NCBI GenBank assembly: GCA_965199845.1
Contig: CBDATZ010000054.1
Span: 496,001 to 560,000 of the forward strand
Length of the DNA stretch: 64,000 nt
From: Ilyomonas sp965199845
GTDB lineage: Bacteria; Bacteroidota; Bacteroidia; Chitinophagales; Chitinophagaceae
Reading direction: 5' to 3'
Below the pieces are notes generated by a model, which worked only from the letters and a program-made list of their open reading frames with translations, searched no databases and was not told the origin of the DNA. Made by a program: the position numbers and the translations under genes. Of this stretch, positions 18,428 through 28,690 are shown one piece after another. How positions within the stretch are numbered: position 1 is the stretch's first letter; every line of letters starts with the position of its first letter.

Positions 18428-21400
18428 TTAATTTTCCGAATTCAATATCAATACACCATGTTGTTCATGCTCACCACAATTCAAAATCGTTTGATATGAA
18501 GGTTCTGCCGGAGGCAAATTTTTACCGCCTTTCTTCTCGCTGTTCATTTTATTAATCAGCCGCAAACGCTCGGCAGCAATGGCTTTCTGCATTTGCTTAT
18601 CCTTCTCCAAATCAAAATAAATTGTACCATCAACAATGGTATATAATGGCTTTGCGTAAATGCTTAACGGGTTATCACTCCACAAAACAACGTCTGCATC
18701 TTTACCCACTTTCAAACTGCCAACCTGTTTATCAATATGAAGCATTTTGGCAGGATTGAGCGTTACCATTTTAAATGCATCTTCTTCGCTCATGCCTCCA
18801 TATTTCACACTCTTCGCTGCTTCCTGGTTTAATCGTCTTGCCATCTCTGCATCATCCTGAATTAATCGCCACGTTTACGCCTTGCTGATGCATAATATAA
18901 GCGTTGTAAGGAATGGCATCCACCACTTCCATTTTATAATTCCACCAGTCAGAAAACGTAGAACCGTTTATGTTGTGCTGCTTCATTTTATCAGCCACTT
19001 TATAACCTTCCAGAATATGCGTGAACGTGTTGTAATGATAACCCATTTTATCAGCGATATTCATTGCCATCATTAGTTCGCTTGCCACATAAGAATGACA
19101 GGTAATAAACCGCTTGTTGTTTAAAATTTCAACCAAAGCATCCAGCTCTAAATCTTTTCTTGGCGCAATGCCTTTTTTGTTACTTGCTTCATAAGCTTTC
19201 CAGGTTTTCCCGTAATCTTTTGTGCGGGTAAACGCATCTTCCAAAACCTGCTCTACGCCCATTCGCGTATCGGGAAAACGATTGTTGTTAGAGCCGTTGC
19301 TGACAGAACTGGTTGAACGTTTTACGTTTTCACCCAATGCAAACTTGATAAACGGATCGGCGCCTGCGAACTTCAAACCTTCATCGTCGGCGCCCCAGCG
19401 AAGCTTGATCAATTGCGTTTGTCCGCCAATGGTATTTGCCGAACCATGCAGAATATGCGAAGTGGTAACGCCGCCGCTTAGCTGGCGATATATATTGATA
19501 TCATCCGGATTGAGATTATCACCAATACGAACTTCTGAGGTTACACTTTGCGCACCTTCATTGATAGAAGCAGCGGCAATATGCGAATGTTCATCTATAA
19601 TACCGGGCGTAAGATGTTTGCCTGTTCCATCAATCACTTTGGCATCTGAGGCTGATAAATTTTTCCCGACCGCGGCTATTTTTCCGTTGCGTAATAAAAT
19701 GTCTGCACCTTGTAAAATGCCTTCGGCTTCGTTTGTCCAGACGGTTGCGTTTTTAATCAATATTGTTTGCTGTTTGGGTGCGGAACTGTCTGTCCAGCCG
19801 TACGGCGCAAACGGATACGTTACTTTGCCCAACACCAATGGTTTTGTTCGCGCACTGTCTTTTTTTAAAACAAGAGAATCGCCTGATTGATAAACCGCTG
19901 TCCAGGTAAAACGGTTGCCGGCGCTGTCTTCGCCATAGCCTTGCCATTGATTGCCGCTTACCAAACCGGTTAAGCGAATATTTTGCTCGCCTGTACGTTC
20001 CGGCGCGATATTGAGACGCACATTTCGTCCATCATAATAAAACTTCGAGGTAACAGTGTCTTTGCCTGATAAAGTTGTTGCCGAAGAAGCCGATTTAAAA
20101 TCGAGCGTATAATTCACATTGCCGGAAGGCGTAGTCAGCATGATATTATATTTACCAACCGCCTGGTTATAAATATCATCTTTCACACTGTATTTTTCGC
20201 CTTGCACCCAGTTTTGATAGATTGTTGTTTTTTCATCGAAAACAGGTCCGCTGGTAATGAGAAAATTAGCGAGTTTGCCAACATCAAGACTTCCGGCGAT
20301 ATTGCTGATATGAAGCAAATCGGCAGGAACTTTTGTAAGCGCGTTCAGTGCCGTTTTTTCACTCAAACCATAATTGATGGCGGTGCGCAGGTTGGTAAAA
20401 AACTGTTTGGTATCTTTTAAATCGGCAGACGTAATACAAAACAAAATACCTGCTTTTTCCATCGCCGCCGGGTTGGTTGGCGCCAGTTCCCAGTTTTTTA
20501 AATTGGTTACTGATACAAAACGCGCATCAGTCGGATCTTCTACATTTTGCGCTTCCGGAAAATTAAGTGATAAGATAAAAGCAGCGTTGGTCGCTTTTAT
20601 TTCGGGAATGCGCTGGTATTCGTTTCCGCCACCTTTTATGATGTATTGATAACCGGCTTCATCGCCAATACGATCTGCGCGCAAATCGTTCCATTTATCG
20701 TTGGCTTCAAATATTTGAGGCAAATCGAGGTTACTGTTCCAGGCTTCCAAACTCAGGTTTATTCCTTCGGAAACGGGTTGGGTTTTGTACCATTTTGCAT
20801 CGAAATACGTTTGCCGCAACAGCGCAATACTTCCCATCATCGAAGTGGGATATGCCTGCGTGGAAGAACCTTTGCTGAAAGAGAAATGCGCGGAAGCTTT
20901 TTCTTTCAGCATCACCAGGTTTTCCTTCTCGTTACTGTTTAAGGTAACAATAGCGCCGGTGCCGCGGGCAATGCCATCTTTCACATGAGAGAGCACAGTA
21001 CCAAAGCCCTGGTCACGCAAATCTTTGGCGTCTTTTTCATTTTCGGCAAACACTTTCGAGGCATCTATTTCCGGTTTTACCGATTCGTTCCAGCCAAAAG
21101 CGCCTTTGGTATTCGAGGTAAGCTGGTTGCGCGAACCATAACTAAACCCACCTTGCCGCGCCTGTTGCGCCGGCATTCCATAATCGCTGTAAATATCAAT
21201 AAAAGACGGGTAAATAAATTTGCCTTTAGCATCAACCAGCACCGCATCATCAGGTACTGTTATGTTGTTGCCAATGGCAATAATTTTTCTGTCGCGGATA
21301 ATCATTGTAGCGTTGGTGAGCGTTGTGTTGGCGTCTTTTACGATGGTAGCGCCTGTAAAAGCGTAATAGAAATGCTTGGGATTAGCGACATCATTTTGCG

Positions 21401-21479
21401 GATACGTGGTTTGCGCCTCAGCTTTTATTGTCCAAAACATAACTAAGCAAAATAAGAACGAGTACGGGTGTGTCTTCAT
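18428..21479 (-). pseudogene. tandem-domain amidohydrolase broken by a one-base frameshift
   Basis: Two frames that together make one exported protein of about 1010 residues. The start at 21479 begins a signal peptide (MKTHPYSFLF... ending AEAQ). The first domain is degenerate. The second has the HSH metal pair in PGIIDEHSHI, later His in ITCHSY and THILEGY, and should end with the metal-binding Asp in INSDD. The frame stops at 18852 just after INSG, and the correct continuation DAEMARRLNQ and the GKDADVVLWSDN tail lie in the other frame (to 18428). One extra C in the CC at 18856-18857 (+ strand) explains the break; deleting it restores INSDDAEM. It could be a genuine mutation or a sequencing error. 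Confidence 0.88.
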
Positions 21480-21807
21480 GTGAGTTTGTTTCTGTTTGGC
21501 TAACCAAAGCTTTTTCAAGATATTAAAAATATAATTAAATCAATCAAAACAACTTATGATATTTATTTTCATTTATGAAAATGCAGCTATATTACTCTTT
21601 TGGCGGTCATACTTTTTATTATTTATTATTACAATAGAAATTATTTTACATAAGAATACCTCATTAGTACGCTTATTTGTTTTTATTCATTTATAAATTA
21701 ATATGATAAAAATATTCCGGCAATCCAATTTCAACCTAATTTTAATCATCAGAATCTAATATATTATTTTTAATTAATTAGAAAACATCAAAAACTAAAA
21801 ATACCAC
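21480..21807. other. AT-rich divergent intergenic region
   Basis: A 328-base gap between the divergent amidohydrolase and TonB-receptor genes. It is very AT-rich and contains no convincing frame, RNA or strong inverted repeat. It presumably holds both promoters, but no exact -7 box was found next to either start. Confidence 0.5.
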
Positions 21808-24714
21808 ATGAGAAACAGCAAGCTAATCTATTTATTAACTGTCTTATTAATCACATCATTACACGTCTTTGCACAAAACAAAGTTTTGCAAGGTAAAATT
21901 ACAGATGCTGCTACAAACACGCCTTTAGAAGGTGTTTCCATCAAAGTAAAAAATACAACAACCGGAACAATTAGTGCAGCCGACGGTTCTTTCCAGATTT
22001 CAGTAGAACAAGGCGCTGTTTTGGAAATCAGTTCTGTTGGTTATTTAGACCAAACGGTAAGCACGGCCAATCTATCTTCGGTTGATATTAAACTCGTTAG
22101 TGCTACAACCGAACTGGCACAAGTCGTTGTCGTAGGAAATCGCGGCGCGGCGCGATCTGCTACCGAATCGGCAGTTCCGGTGGATGTGATTAATGTAAAT
22201 TCATTGCGACAAACGACAGCCAAACCCGATTTGATGTCGCAGTTAAACATGAGCATTCCTTCTTTTAATTATAACAAACAAAGCGGTGGCGATGGTTCTG
22301 ATGCGATTGATTTTGCCAGTTTGCGCGGTTTGGGTTTTGACCAGACATTGGTTTTGGTTAATGGAAAACGCCGCCATTTGTCTGCTTTTGTAAACCAGGT
22401 TGGCACACGCGGTCGCGGTAATTCCGGTACTGATTTGAATGCGATTCCGCAAGCGGCGATTGACCGTATTGAAGTATTGCGCGACGGCGCTTCGGCTCAA
22501 TATGGGTCCGATGCAATCGCGGGCGTGGTGAATATCATCCTGAAAAAAGACATCAAACATTTTTCTGCAACAGTAGGCGGCAGCGGATTTTACGATCATA
22601 AATACAATACATTAAACAGCGTTGATCCGACTCAATATTACACCGGTTCCTGGCTTGACGGACAAACGTTTACAGCTGATTTGGATTATGGTTTACCCAT
22701 TGGTAAAAATGGTGGATTTATTAATGTTGCCGGTAGTTTTATGAACCAGGGAAAAACGTTTCGCGCCGTTCCCGATACCAACTGGACAACCAATAAAAAG
22801 GCATTGGGTATAAACAAATGGAGAAGAGCCGCAGGCGATGGTTCTGTAACGTCGGGCGGCGGTATGTACAATATGGAAATTCCGCTTGGCACTTCAAAAA
22901 CAACGTTTTATTCGTTTGGTGGTTACAATTACAAACACTCAAATGTGTACGCCTGGACGCGCCGTTGGAACAACGAAAGCAACAAAGTAAAATTTCCTAC
23001 CGATGCAAACGGCAACCTGATTTATATAGCTGATATTATGCATGTATTTGGTTCAGAAGATCATACTATCAGTGCAGATAATGCGTATTATAATCCGCAG
23101 GAAGATGTATATATCAAAGATGTTTCGGGCGCAATTGGTTTTAAAGGAACTTTTGGTGATGATTGGGATTGGGATATCAGCAACAATTTAGGTTATAACG
23201 ATTTTCATTATTGGGGAAACAAAACATTTAATGCTTCGCTGCCGTTACCTGAACAATATACAAAAACCCGTTTTGATGATGGCGGATTTAATTTCCTGCA
23301 AAACACAGCCAATCTTGATATCAGCAAACATTTTAGCAATGTAGCGTCTGGTTTTACGCTTTCTTTTGGCGGCGAATTCAGATACGAAAAATATAAATTG
23401 TATGCAGGTGAACCGGATTCTTACAGAAACGGTGGTGCTTTGCTTTATGGCATCAGTCCCCTTACCGGCAACGATACATCATACTTAAAAGCCTCAGGTT
23501 CTGAAGGTTATCCAGGTTATCAGCCGGTTGATGCTGTTACGGCTCACCGCACCAATATAAGTGGCTATATAGACGGAACGTTTGACTTTACCAAAGCCTG
23601 GCTGGTTGATGTAGCTGCCCGTTTTGAAAACTATTCTGACTTTGGATTTGTAAATATTTACAAACTGGCTACCCGGTATAAAATTGCCAGTAATTTCAAT
23701 CTTCGTGGCTCTGTCAGCACTGGCTTTCGCGCTCCGACTTTACAACAAATCAACTTCAGTAATACCAATACAAACATTATTGGCGGCGAACTGGTGTATG
23801 CCAAGCTGATACCCAATTATAGTGATGCGGCCAGAGCCGTAGGCATTCCGGAACTGAAACCTGAAAAATCTGTAAACGGAAGTTTGGGCTTTACGTGGAA
23901 ACCGGTTCGCAATCTTACTATCACATTAGATGGTTACTGGATTCATATTAAAGACCGAGTAGTTATTACCGGCAATTTTGATACTTTGATTACAGCTTTA
24001 AAACCATACCTGCAGGCAGCCGATGCAAGTACAGCTAACTTCTTTGTAAATGCTGTAAATACAACCAATACAGGTTTAGACCTTGTGGTTGATTATACCA
24101 AACGCTGGGGCACAAAACGCTTTACCGCCTTATTAGCCGGAAATCTACAACATATCAAAATCGATAAGATTAATGTTCCGGCTGCATTTAACGATACATA
24201 CGCACATCAGCAGGCATTTTACAGCACCCGCGAAGAGGCGTTTATGAAAGCTTCGGCGCCAACTGCAAAAGGTTCTTTAAACGTCGAATATGGTGTTGAC
24301 AAATTCGGTATTGGCGCGCACATCACGTATTATGGAAAAATAACAACGCAAGGTTTTGGGTATGATTCCATTCCGGGTTCGGTTGCCGGTCTGCCGGGCG
24401 GTAATGGCATTTCAAATTCCGGAAATGGCTGGGATCCTTATGTAGCAAAGGATGATGGCACAGGCGTAACTCCCGAAAACTTTGTGTTTCAGGGTAAGTT
24501 TGTAACTGATTTGTATGCTTCTTATAAAATCAGTAAGAACGTAAACTGGTATATTGGTGTTGATAATATTTTCAACGTACATCCTGACTTGGCGGTAACC
24601 AAAGGCGCTATTTACAGTTCCTGGGGCGATAGCGAATCTGGCGGCGCATTTGATGCTGTGCAAATGGGTTCAAATGGTTTGCGGATGTTTACCAAATTTG
24701 CCATAAACTTCTAA
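21808..24714 (+). CDS. TonB-dependent receptor with carboxypeptidase-regulatory-like domain
   Basis: 968 residues. Order: signal peptide (about 1-22), carboxypeptidase-regulatory-like domain with TNTPLEGVSIKV and YLDQTV (about 26-105), TonB-box-like stretch VVVVGNRG, plug domain (about 120-255) with IDRIEVLRDGASAQYGSDAIAGVVNI, then a 22-strand-type barrel ending with Phe. The plug motif is that of classical TonB receptors (siderophore or cofactor type) rather than SusC. No SusD partner follows. The substrate is unknown. It is divergent from two amidohydrolase genes, which may hint at a peptide or cyclic amide substrate (weak inference). Confidence 0.92.
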   Translation: MRNSKLIYLLTVLLITSLHVFAQNKVLQGKITDAATNTPLEGVSIKVKNTTTGTISAADGSFQISVEQGAVLEISSVGYLDQTVSTANLSSVDIKLVSATTELAQVVVVGNRGAARSATESAVPVDVINVNSLRQTTAKPDLMSQLNMSIPSFNYNKQSGGDGSDAIDFASLRGLGFDQTLVLVNGKRRHLSAFVNQVGTRGRGNSGTDLNAIPQAAIDRIEVLRDGASAQYGSDAIAGVVNIILKKDIKHFSATVGGSGFYDHKYNTLNSVDPTQYYTGSWLDGQTFTADLDYGLPIGKNGGFINVAGSFMNQGKTFRAVPDTNWTTNKKALGINKWRRAAGDGSVTSGGGMYNMEIPLGTSKTTFYSFGGYNYKHSNVYAWTRRWNNESNKVKFPTDANGNLIYIADIMHVFGSEDHTISADNAYYNPQEDVYIKDVSGAIGFKGTFGDDWDWDISNNLGYNDFHYWGNKTFNASLPLPEQYTKTRFDDGGFNFLQNTANLDISKHFSNVASGFTLSFGGEFRYEKYKLYAGEPDSYRNGGALLYGISPLTGNDTSYLKASGSEGYPGYQPVDAVTAHRTNISGYIDGTFDFTKAWLVDVAARFENYSDFGFVNIYKLATRYKIASNFNLRGSVSTGFRAPTLQQINFSNTNTNIIGGELVYAKLIPNYSDAARAVGIPELKPEKSVNGSLGFTWKPVRNLTITLDGYWIHIKDRVVITGNFDTLITALKPYLQAADASTANFFVNAVNTTNTGLDLVVDYTKRWGTKRFTALLAGNLQHIKIDKINVPAAFNDTYAHQQAFYSTREEAFMKASAPTAKGSLNVEYGVDKFGIGAHITYYGKITTQGFGYDSIPGSVAGLPGGNGISNSGNGWDPYVAKDDGTGVTPENFVFQGKFVTDLYASYKISKNVNWYIGVDNIFNVHPDLAVTKGAIYSSWGDSESGGAFDAVQMGSNGLRMFTKFAINF

Positions 24715-24731
24715 TAAAATCTGATATAAAT

Positions 24732-24767
24732 AAAAAAGCCATTCTGCACTTGCAAAATGGCTTTTTT
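24732..24767 (+). terminator. intrinsic terminator after the TonB receptor gene
   Basis: Perfect 12-bp arms (24732-24743 and 24756-24767) with T-run, 17 bases after the receptor stop. The A tract on the left lets it also serve the convergent minus-strand gene. Confidence 0.85.
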
Positions 24768-24791
24768 ATTATCGGAAATTATTGATTGCTT

Positions 24792-25025
24792 CTACTGAGA
24801 ATTTTCTTTTTGGCTTAATGTTTCCTTTGTTTGTCTTGTCTGTAATTCTGTTTCTAAACGATCCGCTTTTTCCTGCGCTTCCTCATCAGAATTGGCTTCA
24901 ATAATTGCCCAAATAGTTTCGCCTGTTGTTTCTTCTAAAAATGTATCGTTACCTGGTGTTTCCTGGTTCGTTGGTGTTACCGAAATCAATTTTTTATTGT
25001 CGAATAAAGCTCTGTATTTTGCCAT
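24792..25025 (-). CDS. small hypothetical protein, 77 residues
   Basis: A short acidic protein starting at an ATG at 25025. The first half suggests a small beta domain (MAKYRALFDNKKLISVTP) and the second a charged helix (NSDEEAQEKADRLETELQTRQ). No signal or membrane segment. It lies 94 bases downstream of the response-regulator gene on the same strand and could be cotranscribed. Not a family I recognise. Confidence 0.55.
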   Translation of the reverse strand: MAKYRALFDNKKLISVTPTNQETPGNDTFLEETTGETIWAIIEANSDEEAQEKADRLETELQTRQTKETLSQKENSQ

Positions 25026-25119
25026 GATAATTGTTTTGATAACGGATTCAAAAACGATACCAAGCAGAAAGTTGATGTCTTTATAGATTTTGGCAATTCA
25101 GGAGTAAATATGTTATATG

Positions 25120-25503
25120 TTACTGGGCGATTGCGTGGTTTTGTCCCGTTGAAATATGCGATTTCACCATTTGCAAAACTTCCTGCAACTCGAACGGTTT
25201 ATGAAGAATATCATCAGCACAATGATCTTTGCTACAACTTTCAAGCGCATGATAATTTGCGGAAAATAGAATAACCGGGCAAGATAATTTCAAATCGCTT
25301 TTTACGGTTTTACAAATTTCTCTGCCATCTTCTCCCTGTAAGTTTATATCAAGCAAAATTAAATCAGGAGTTGACTCATCTAAAGCTGTAAACAGATTAC
25401 GTGAGTTCTCAAATGTATCTACCATAAAGCCCATTTTCCGGAACCATATTCCTAACGATAATAATATATCGTAATCATCATCAACTATAAAAAGTGTTCT
25501 CAC
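25120..25503 (-). CDS. single-domain response regulator (receiver only)
   Basis: 127 residues made only of a CheY-like receiver domain. The acidic pocket is D8-D9-D10, the phospho-acceptor is D52 in LILLDINL, the switch Ser is at 81 (FSAN) and the invariant Lys is K102 in HKPFE. No output domain. The start appears to be GTG at 25503; no in-frame ATG lies just upstream. No histidine kinase is adjacent, so the partner must be encoded elsewhere. Single-domain regulators act as phosphorelay intermediates or by protein contact. Confidence 0.88.
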   Translation of the reverse strand: MRTLFIVDDDYDILLSLGIWFRKMGFMVDTFENSRNLFTALDESTPDLILLDINLQGEDGREICKTVKSDLKLSCPVILFSANYHALESCSKDHCADDILHKPFELQEVLQMVKSHISTGQNHAIAQ

Positions 25504-25818
25504 AAATTGCCATTTTAATCTGTATTAAAATACTATATATCGTGCCAATTCATATTTAAAAAAGCGGCGTAGCTGCATAGCAGAATCAATATCGTTATCA
25601 ACTTATATAACTTGTTATTAATCAGCAGATTTTTAAGAATTCTTTGTTCTTTTTTCGATTTAAAAAATATATTTATTTTATGTAACCAAGCTAACATCAA
25701 TTTTTAATAAACTGTATTGATGCAATAATTGCATAGTTTAATAAATATCAGGAAGCAATTCCATAGTTTTATTGTTGTTTATCAATCTACATCATAACAA
25801 CTCATTGCTGTAACGGAG
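25504..25818. other. AT-rich intergenic region between divergent genes
   Basis: 315 bases of AT-rich sequence between the response regulator and the TMEM175-like gene. It contains many TTTTTAA-type tracts. No reading frame, RNA gene or clear repeat was seen apart from the promoter box reported at its right end. Confidence 0.45.
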
Positions 25819-25826
25819 TATATTTG
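25819..25826 (+). promoter_or_regulatory. candidate -7 box of the TMEM175-like gene
   Basis: TATATTTG matches the Bacteroidota -7 consensus TAnnTTTG exactly and ends 38 bases before the ATG at 25865. The -33 element is not convincing. Confidence 0.35.
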
Positions 25827-25864
25827 AAAAGTATTACTTGTTTACCAAACAACTGTTTTTAAAA

Positions 25865-26539
25865 ATGGCGGATGAAAACCGGCATATTGCGCCGGATAAA
25901 GAAGATTTCCAGATAGAAAGGATTGCATTTTTCAGCGATGCCGTTTTTGCTATTGCCATTACTTTGCTCATCATAGAAATAAAAGTACCCGACATACATG
26001 AATCGCCTGTAACAGACAAAGCTTTATTAAACGGTTTGCTCGTTACCATTCCACAATTTGTGGGCTTTATTGTGAGCTTTTTTGTTATTTCATTATATTG
26101 GATGTCGCATCATCGCCTGTTTCGTTATGTGCATCGTTATAATCAAAAGTTTATCTGGAACAATATTGTTTTTCTGCTTACCATTGTTGTTATGCCTTTC
26201 AGCACGGCAGTGTACAGCGAATATTTTTACCGGACACTTCATATACCTATCATCCTGTACACAATAAATATTTGCTGTACCGGATTGTACAGCTACCGGC
26301 TCTGGCACATCACCGGCAATCCAAAATACAATATAAGTGAAGAATTGAACCCGGTAATACTCAGGTATAACAGCGTTCGTGCTTTGTTGGTTCCGGGATT
26401 GTTTTTATTGGTTTCTGTTTTGTCTTTTGTAAGTGTATGGATCGGTTATGTAGTTCCTCCATTTTTACCGATTATCGCCAGGCTGGTACAAAGACACTAT
26501 TACAAAAAATATCCCGATGTAATGAGCAAGCATTTATAG
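25865..26539 (+). CDS. TMEM175-family potassium channel-like membrane protein
   Basis: The ATG at 25865 is preferred to an in-frame TTG at 25838, giving 224 residues. The diagnostic motif of the TMEM175 family (former DUF1211) is near the N-terminus: ERIAFFSDAVFAIAITLL, with the FSD triplet that starts helix 1. Six hydrophobic helices follow, as expected for a one-repeat bacterial member, and a basic tail closes the protein. Bacterial members form tetrameric K+-conducting channels. It is monocistronic or weakly linked to the lipoprotein gene 80 bases downstream. Confidence 0.85.
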   Translation: MADENRHIAPDKEDFQIERIAFFSDAVFAIAITLLIIEIKVPDIHESPVTDKALLNGLLVTIPQFVGFIVSFFVISLYWMSHHRLFRYVHRYNQKFIWNNIVFLLTIVVMPFSTAVYSEYFYRTLHIPIILYTINICCTGLYSYRLWHITGNPKYNISEELNPVILRYNSVRALLVPGLFLLVSVLSFVSVWIGYVVPPFLPIIARLVQRHYYKKYPDVMSKHL

Positions 26540-26591
26540 AAATCGTAACTGTAAATAAACTATCAGGAATACAGTCTAAATCAATACAACC

Positions 26592-26599
26592 TATATTTG
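26592..26599 (+). promoter_or_regulatory. candidate -7 box of the lipoprotein gene
   Basis: TATATTTG matches TAnnTTTG exactly and ends 20 bases before the ATG at 26620. No clear -33 box. Confidence 0.35.
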
Positions 26600-26619
26600 T
26601 CTTTTATTTTATAACACCT

Positions 26620-27045
26620 ATGAAGTACTTAAAAATACAACCTGCTTTTGTTGTTTTTGTTCTCTGCTCTTTGTTTTTCTTTGTCTCATGCGCACGCAAA
26701 GCCGCTTTTGAAAAATCAGCCGTGGTGCCATCTGCCAGCGGTAGCGTAAAAGTAAAAAAAGACGATAACAACAATTACAAAGTTTCGCTTGAAGTGAGAG
26801 ATCTTACCACGCCTCAGAATTTAGTACCCGCCCGGAAAGCTTATTTGGTATGGAATGAGGCCGACAATGGTGTATTTAATATCGGTCAGCTTGTTTCTTC
26901 GCGCAGTTTTTTGGCAAGAGGTTTTAAAGCATCGCTTACGGTATCAACGCCCAATAAGCCAAAGAAAGTGTTTATTACAGCAGAAGATAATACAAATACA
27001 TTAGCTCCGAGTTCGCAGGTTATTCTTACCACGCCTGATTTTTAA
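26620..27045 (+). CDS. exported lipoprotein, 141 residues, hypothetical
   Basis: The start at 26620 begins a lipoprotein signal peptide with a long hydrophobic core (AFVVFVLCSLFFFVSC), so upstream in-frame sequence is excluded. The mature part is a predicted beta-rich domain with VRDLTTPQ, KAYLVWNEA and KVFITAED, ending VILTTPDF. This resembles small anti-sigma-like or Ig-like lipoproteins in Bacteroidota, but I cannot assign a family. It precedes gatB by 159 bases. Confidence 0.7.
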   Translation: MKYLKIQPAFVVFVLCSLFFFVSCARKAAFEKSAVVPSASGSVKVKKDDNNNYKVSLEVRDLTTPQNLVPARKAYLVWNEADNGVFNIGQLVSSRSFLARGFKASLTVSTPNKPKKVFITAEDNTNTLAPSSQVILTTPDF

Positions 27046-27151
27046 GTTACTTTTTCTTTTCAAAATGCATTATAAAATACAATTTCCGGTTACCGAATCC
27101 GGGTTGATTTTCTATGCCGGTTGCAACCAGCAAATAAATCGTTAATCAAAC

Positions 27152-27180
27152 TTGTATTCATTCGCTAATCAATACCTTTG
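27152..27180 (+). promoter_or_regulatory. gatB promoter
   Basis: A TTG at 27152-27154 (-33 element, preceded by C) and TACCTTTG at 27173-27180 (exact TAnnTTTG), separated by 18 bases. The -7 box ends 24 bases before the gatB ATG at 27205. This is among the best matches to the Bacteroidota promoter pattern in the window. Confidence 0.45.
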
Positions 27181-27204
27181 CAGCCTTTATCATGTATCCG
27201 TTTA

Positions 27205-28647
27205 ATGAATTTATCCGACAAATACGAAGCTGTTATTGGTCTTGAAGTACATGCGCAACTGGCTACTGCCAGCAAGTTATTTTGTGGTGATAGCACAGCC
27301 TTTGGTGCTGCACCAAACACGCATGTAAGTCCAATTACATTAGGTCATCCCGGCACACTGCCAAAGACAAATAAAAAAGCAGTTGAATATGCTATAAAAA
27401 TGGGGCTTGCCTGTCACTGCGAAATAGAACGTTACAACTATTTTGCCCGCAAAAATTATTTCTATCCCGATCTTCCCAAAGGCTACCAGGTATCGCAGCA
27501 TACAACGCCGATTTGTAAAGGCGGAACGGTAACTATTAAGACAGAAAATGGCTTGCGCAACTTGCAACTCAACCGCATACATTTAGAAGAAGATGCCGGT
27601 AAAAGTATTCATGATATTGAAGACAATTATACTTGTGTAGATTATAACCGCGCCGGAACGCCGCTGATAGAAATTGTTACCGAACCTGATTTATTCAGTG
27701 CAGATGAAGCCTATCAATACGTTACTGAAGTGCGTCGTCTGGTGCGCTGGTTAAGCATTTGCGATGGCAATATGGAAGAAGGCAGTTTGCGTTGCGATGC
27801 CAATGTTTCCGTGCGTTTGCGCGGCGAAGCCAGGCTCGGAACAAAGGTGGAAGTGAAGAATTTAAACTCTATCCGCAATGTAAAAAAAGCCATTGAATTC
27901 GAGATTGAACGCATGATACATTTGCTTGAACAAGGTGAACGTATTGTACAGCAAACACGCAGTTTTGATGCATCGAACGATACTACGTTTGCCATTCGCG
28001 ATAAAGAAGAAGCGAACGATTACCGCTACTTTCCCGAACCTGATTTGTCACCATTTCAGTTGAGCGAATCTTTCATTCAGGATATAAAAAACAAACAGCC
28101 GGCATTGCCTTACGAATTGCTGGAAAAATATAAAAGCTTTGGGTTAAGCGAGTACGATGCGGCACAACTTTGCGCAGAAAAAGACATCAGCGATTATTTT
28201 GAAAAAGTGCTTCAGCAAACCACGCATTATAAAGCTGCCGCCAACTGGATAAACGGACCGTTGCGCCAATATGTAAACGATGCAAAAATTTCTTTTACAG
28301 ACATCCGTTTATCTGCTTTGCAATTAGCCGCTTTAATACAATTGGTAGAAGATGGCAAAGTAGCTTTTTCTGTTGCTTCGCAACGCATCTTACCTGTATT
28401 GATAAATAATGCGGATATCACACCGATACAAGTGGCGACTGATTTGAATTTATTGCAAACAAATAATAGTAATGAAATAGAAACCTGGGTAGATGAAGTG
28501 ATTGCGGCTATGCCTGATAAAGTGACCGAATACAAAAAAGGAAAAAAAGGTTTGATTGGCTTGTTTGTAGGCGAAGTAAAAAAGAAAAGCAAAGGCAAGG
28601 CAGATCCAAAAACAGTTACCGAATTGCTTCAGCAAAAATTAGTGTAA
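27205..28647 (+). CDS. gatB: Asp-tRNA(Asn)/Glu-tRNA(Gln) amidotransferase subunit B
   Basis: 480 residues from the ATG at 27205; an in-frame TTG at 27178 is part of the promoter and is rejected. Family signatures are clear: YEAVIGLEVHAQL at the N-terminus, RKNYFYPDLPKGYQVSQ, EDAGKSIHD and DYNRAGTPLIEIVTEPD. The C-terminal YqeY-like tail ends KADPKTVTELLQQKLV. GatB binds misacylated Glu-tRNA(Gln) or Asp-tRNA(Asn) and, with GatA and GatC, converts it by transamidation. gatA and gatC are not in the window, as is common in this phylum. Confidence 0.97.
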   Translation: MNLSDKYEAVIGLEVHAQLATASKLFCGDSTAFGAAPNTHVSPITLGHPGTLPKTNKKAVEYAIKMGLACHCEIERYNYFARKNYFYPDLPKGYQVSQHTTPICKGGTVTIKTENGLRNLQLNRIHLEEDAGKSIHDIEDNYTCVDYNRAGTPLIEIVTEPDLFSADEAYQYVTEVRRLVRWLSICDGNMEEGSLRCDANVSVRLRGEARLGTKVEVKNLNSIRNVKKAIEFEIERMIHLLEQGERIVQQTRSFDASNDTTFAIRDKEEANDYRYFPEPDLSPFQLSESFIQDIKNKQPALPYELLEKYKSFGLSEYDAAQLCAEKDISDYFEKVLQQTTHYKAAANWINGPLRQYVNDAKISFTDIRLSALQLAALIQLVEDGKVAFSVASQRILPVLINNADITPIQVATDLNLLQTNNSNEIETWVDEVIAAMPDKVTEYKKGKKGLIGLFVGEVKKKSKGKADPKTVTELLQQKLV

Positions 28648-28690
28648 GCTTTTAATTTCATAGAAATTTTAAAATGAAAAGAATAGTATT

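Noticed and set aside
18845..18860. Programmed frameshift in the amidohydrolase
   Set aside because: No slippery heptamer or stimulatory hairpin is seen at TCAGGATGATG; a point insertion or sequencing error is simpler.
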